64,000 nt of DNA from an uncultured Rhodopila sp. (GTDB lineage: Bacteria > Pseudomonadota > Alphaproteobacteria > Acetobacterales > Acetobacteraceae), in contig CAINOE010000017.1 in assembly GCA_903851415.1 (NCBI GenBank), forward strand, positions 1 through 64,000, given 5' to 3'. Of this stretch, positions 61,017 through 64,000 are shown piece after piece (the first letter of the stretch is position 1; each line of letters begins with the position of its first letter). The translations under genes were made by a program, and so were the position numbers. A model generated the notes under the pieces. That model was not told the DNA's origin. It saw nothing but the letters and a program-made list of their open reading frames with translations, and did not search any database.

Positions 61017-62144
61017 TCACCCCCCGAATTCCACCCGGATCGCCGCGCTGTGCTCCCCCACACCGGGCATCGGACCCAGTGCAAGCGTCTCCCCGGACCG
61101 GATCACCGCCGGGGCAATAATCTCCGCCACCCCGCCGCCGGGCAGCGCGACGGGCGTCCGCCGCAGCGCCGGATGCCGGCCGAGGGCGGCGAGATCGTTG
61201 ACGAAGCCATACGCCGTGTTGGCCGCGCGCAGCTTCGCTGCCGCCTGATCCCGGGTCAGCGCCGCGAACATCGCGCCGACGCGGGCATCCACGGCGGACC
61301 GGTTGGCGACGCGGATCGTGTTGGTCTCGAACCCCGGCTGCAGCGGCAGCTCCGGCGCCTCCAGGAACACCGCGCAGAACGCCGCCCATTCGCGCTCGTT
61401 CTGGATCGAGATCAGCACCAGCGCGCCGTCGCTGGTGGCAAACGCGCCGTACGGGCAGATCGAGGGATGCGCCAGGCCGAGCCGCTGCGGCGCCTGGCCG
61501 GTGCCCTCGAAATACAGCAGCGGGACATTCATCCAGTCCGCGACGGCGTCGAACAGGCTGACCCGCAGCGCCTTGCCGCGTCCGGTGAGGCCGCGCTCGA
61601 TCAGCGCCTCCAGCACGCCGGTATAGGCGTTCATGCCGCAGCCGATATCGGCAATGGAGATGCCGACGCGGCCCGGCCCGGCGGGATGGCCGGTGACCAT
61701 GGCCAGACCGGCTTCCGCCTGCACCAGCAGGTCGTAGGCTTTCATGGCGGCGTATTCGCCGGTTTCGCCGTAGCCGGAGATATCGACGGTGACCAGCCGG
61801 TTGTTATTGACACGCAACGCCTCGGCGCCGAAGCCGGCACGTGCGGCGGCGCCGGGGGCGAGGTTCTGGATGAACACATCCGCCCGCGCCAGCAACCGGT
61901 GCAGCAGCGCCGCGTCCCGGCTGTCCTTGATGTTGGCCACCAGGCTTTGCTTGCCGCGGTTGAGCCAGACGAAATAGCTCGAGAAGCCCTGCACCGCGCG
62001 GTCGTAGCCGCGGGCGAAGTCGCCTTCCGCGCGCTCGATCTTGACCACCCGGGCGCCGGCATCCGCCAGCCGGGCGGAGCAGTAGGGGGCGGCGACGGCC
62101 TGCTCCAGCGAGACGACGAGCAGGCCTTGCAGCGGCTTGGGCAT
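61017..62144 (-). CDS. CaiB/BaiF-type CoA-transferase
   Basis: 375 residues of family III CoA-transferase. VVSLEQAVAAPYCSARLADAGARVVKIE is the N-terminal CoA-binding unit; DYDRAVQGFSSYFVWLNRGKQSL follows; the catalytic aspartate is in AYDLLVQAEAGL; and the ADIGCGMNAYTGVLEALIER block is typical. It transfers CoA between organic acids; the substrate is unknown. ATG 62144 is preferred over a longer GTG frame. It is a single gene with no acyl-CoA partner alongside. Confidence 0.9.
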   Translation of the reverse strand: MPKPLQGLLVVSLEQAVAAPYCSARLADAGARVVKIERAEGDFARGYDRAVQGFSSYFVWLNRGKQSLVANIKDSRDAALLHRLLARADVFIQNLAPGAAARAGFGAEALRVNNNRLVTVDISGYGETGEYAAMKAYDLLVQAEAGLAMVTGHPAGPGRVGISIADIGCGMNAYTGVLEALIERGLTGRGKALRVSLFDAVADWMNVPLLYFEGTGQAPQRLGLAHPSICPYGAFATSDGALVLISIQNEREWAAFCAVFLEAPELPLQPGFETNTIRVANRSAVDARVGAMFAALTRDQAAAKLRAANTAYGFVNDLAALGRHPALRRTPVALPGGGVAEIIAPAVIRSGETLALGPMPGVGEHSAAIRVEFGG

Positions 62145-62347
62145 GGATTCGGTCCTTGTCGGCACGGCGGCGAACAGGACCATGCCGGCCGGGGGGGGGC
62201 GCAAGCCGAGCGGTTCCCGCGCGTGCTCGAAACGCTGATGTAAGAAATCTGATTGAGCCGCAGCCGGGCGATCCGATACAAACCGGATACAACGGCGTTA
62301 CATGCTGAACCTATCTACCCCGGCGGATCGGATTGCAGGAGTTTGCG

Positions 62348-62635
62348 ATGCTGAAGACAAAGCTTGCGCCGGCGGCCGCGGTCCTCGGGTTGGCGGCGGC
62401 GGGTTTCGCGGCGGCGCCGCAGGATGCCCGGGCCTGGTGGGCCGGCGGGTACGGAATCGGGATCTATGTGCCGCCGATGGTGGTGGCTCCGCCGGTGATC
62501 TATCCGCCACCGCCGGTTTATGTGGCGCCCCCGGTGGTCTATGCGCCGCCGCCCGTCTATGTGCCGCCGCCGCGCCGGGTCTGGGTGCCGCCGCATTGGG
62601 AAGGCCGCTATTGGGTGCAGGGCCACTGGGCCTGA
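62348..62635 (+). CDS. Exported proline/tyrosine-rich small protein
   Basis: 95 residues. A cleavable signal peptide (LAPAAAVLGLAAAGFAAAPQDARA) is followed by repeated VYVAPPVVYAPPP-like units and a closing PPHWEGRYWVQGHW, which resembles the W-x-x-G-x-W repeats of small alphaproteobacterial envelope proteins. AGGAG precedes ATG 62348. It is likely periplasmic or outer-membrane associated; its function is unknown. Confidence 0.75.
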   Translation: MLKTKLAPAAAVLGLAAAGFAAAPQDARAWWAGGYGIGIYVPPMVVAPPVIYPPPPVYVAPPVVYAPPPVYVPPPRRVWVPPHWEGRYWVQGHWA

Positions 62636-62709
62636 CAGGGGAGCCACCCCGCTCACGTTCCTGACAGCCTCGATTGACGGAGCCGGCAACAGGGTCCACC
62701 GCTCTAGCC

Positions 62710-64000
62710 ATGTTGCACCGCTTCGAAGCCTTGCTCGACCCGACCGCCGGAGTTCCCGCCCCGCCGCCAGGCGCGGGGCTGGTGCGGTTCTACTGGCACT
62801 ACATCCGCCAGGTCCGCGGCCTGACCATCGCGCTGTTCGTCGCCGGCGGCATCGTCGGCGTGCTCGACACGATGATCCCGGCCTTCATAGGCCGCCTGGT
62901 CAGCCTGGTTTCCACGCACGCACCCGATACGTTTTTTCGGGACAACAGATGGACCCTGTTCGGGATGGCCGCGGTGCTGCTGATCCTGCGGCCCGCCGCA
63001 TTCATCGCGCATGCGGTGCTGGTGAACCAGATCGTCAATCCCGGCTTCTCCAACATGATCCGCTGGCAGAACCACTGGCATGTGGTGCGGCAAAGCTGGT
63101 CGTTCTTCCAGAACGACTTCGCCGGGCGGATCGCCAACCGGGTGCTGCAGACCGGGCCGGCCTTGCGCGAAAGCCTGGTCATGGCGTTCGACGCCGCCTG
63201 GTATATTCTCGTCTACGGCGCCAGTGCCGCGGTGCTGCTCGGGCGGCTGGATTGGCTGCTTACCCTGCCGCTGATCGTCTGGTTCGCACTCTATGCCGCC
63301 ATGCTGCGCTGGTTCGTGCCGCGCCTGCGGGAGCGGTCGCGCCGCGTGTCGGAGGCGCGCTCCACCCTGACCGGCCGGGTGGTGGACAGCTACACCAACA
63401 TTCTCACGGTGAAACTGTTTGCCCGCGCCGCCGATGAGGACGCCTTCGTGCGCGACGCCATCGACGACAATACCGCGAAGTTCCGCGACCAGACCCGCAT
63501 GACCACGGCCTACTCGGCGACCCTGGTCATGATGAACGCCTGCCTGATCGTCTCGATGGCAACCGTCGCGCTCTGGCAATGGTCTGCCGGGCATATCGCC
63601 ATCGGCGCGGTGGCGACGGCGGTTCCGCTGGCCTGGCAGCTCAACAACATCGCCGGCTGGGTCGCCCGCAGCGTCACCGCGATCTTCGAGAATATCGGCA
63701 CGGTGCAGGACGGCATGCGCTCGATCGACGTGCCGCGGCAGATGCCGGATTTGCCGCGGGCGCGGGAACTGCGCGTGACGGGCGGCGAAATCCGGGTCGA
63801 GGATTTGCATTTCGACTACGGAAGGGTGCGCGACGTCGTTGTCGGCGCCCCGCCCGCCGTGCTGCACGGCATCGACCTGACCATTGCCCCCGGCGAACGA
63901 GTCGGTCTGGTCGGCCCCTCCGGCGCGGGCAAATCCACGCTGGTGAATCTGATGCTGCATTTCTACGCCCCGGCATCCGGCCGCATCCTGATCGACGGCC
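62710..64000 (+). CDS. ABC exporter, fused membrane and ATPase domains, truncated by window end
   Basis: 430 residues are visible. About six transmembrane helices lie between residues 35 and 320, followed by an ATPase domain with Walker [14 protein letters not shown] just before the window ends. This is the MsbA/multidrug-exporter half-transporter layout, working as a homodimer. The substrate cannot be inferred; the Q-loop, signature and Walker B are beyond the end. ATG 62710 follows the proline-rich gene by 74 bp on the same strand. Confidence 0.92.
   Translation, partial: MLHRFEALLDPTAGVPAPPPGAGLVRFYWHYIRQVRGLTIALFVAGGIVGVLDTMIPAFIGRLVSLVSTHAPDTFFRDNRWTLFGMAAVLLILRPAAFIAHAVLVNQIVNPGFSNMIRWQNHWHVVRQSWSFFQNDFAGRIANRVLQTGPALRESLVMAFDAAWYILVYGASAAVLLGRLDWLLTLPLIVWFALYAAMLRWFVPRLRERSRRVSEARSTLTGRVVDSYTNILTVKLFARAADEDAFVRDAIDDNTAKFRDQTRMTTAYSATLVMMNACLIVSMATVALWQWSAGHIAIGAVATAVPLAWQLNNIAGWVARSVTAIFENIGTVQDGMRSIDVPRQMPDLPRARELRVTGGEIRVEDLHFDYGRVRDVVVGAPPAVLHGIDLTIAPGERVGLVGPSGAGKSTLVNLMLHFYAPASGRILIDG

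Overview
The window is chromosomal DNA from a high-GC alphaproteobacterium, probably a Rhodospirillales/Acetobacteraceae member. The lineage call is an inference. It rests on strong third-position GC, alphaproteobacterial families (DUF1489, DUF2125, the ftsE-ftsX-ydcF-plsC run, an imuA-imuB mutasome with a GTTC-N7-GTTC LexA-type box), hopanoid genes, and many palindromic repeats. I saw no rRNA, tRNA or CRISPR array.

Layout. 1-6.2 kb: a palindromic mobile repeat, a small WY/EGR-repeat protein, a giant GT2-GT9 glycosyltransferase fusion and a CysQ-like phosphatase. 6.2-10.9 kb: DUF1489, then hopanoid genes hpnE, shc and hpnG. 10.9-14.2 kb: an AT-richer accessory patch with a membrane/coiled-coil protein, a dead serine resolvase, a TIR-domain protein and a decayed Phd-VapC pair. 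14.7-21.8 kb: a minus-strand cell-surface block with a polytopic membrane protein, two GT2 enzymes, and a translationally coupled acyl-CoA dehydrogenase / PIG-L deacetylase / NodS-like methyltransferase set that looks like an uncharacterised modification pathway. 21.9-28 kb: ferredoxin-NADP reductase, a bacteriophytochrome-GGDEF-EAL protein, and a GluRS paralogue with a degenerate KMSKS loop. 28.6-38.2 kb: a glycogen cluster transcribed glgP, glgC, glgA, glgX-malQ fusion. 38.4-43.6 kb: a zinc-ribbon protein, ftsE-ftsX-ydcF-plsC, DUF2125 and an ACT-like protein. 43.6-47 kb: endonuclease III, N-formylglutamate amidohydrolase, a three-gene nitrile-hydratase/thiocyanate-hydrolase-like set, an N-truncated YefM antitoxin and glutathione peroxidase. 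47.3-57.8 kb: a five-repeat Ig-like surface protein, an acyltransferase-3 protein, a roughly 1150-residue iron-sulfur flavoprotein and a hybrid histidine kinase. 58.1-60.9 kb: imuA-imuB plus a small conserved gene. 61-64 kb: a CaiB-type CoA-transferase, a proline-rich exported protein and an ABC exporter cut by the window end.

The most unusual feature is in imuB. A palindromic element of about 210 bp lies inside the reading frame without breaking it, so the Y-family polymerase homologue carries about 70 repeat-derived residues. This resembles the protein-coding palindromic elements known from Rickettsia. The same genome tolerates in-frame 12-bp tandem repeats in imuA and in the phytochrome, and carries at least three families of dispersed palindromes. 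Start codons were chosen from Shine-Dalgarno sites, ATGA overlaps and family length; where these disagree the entry says so.
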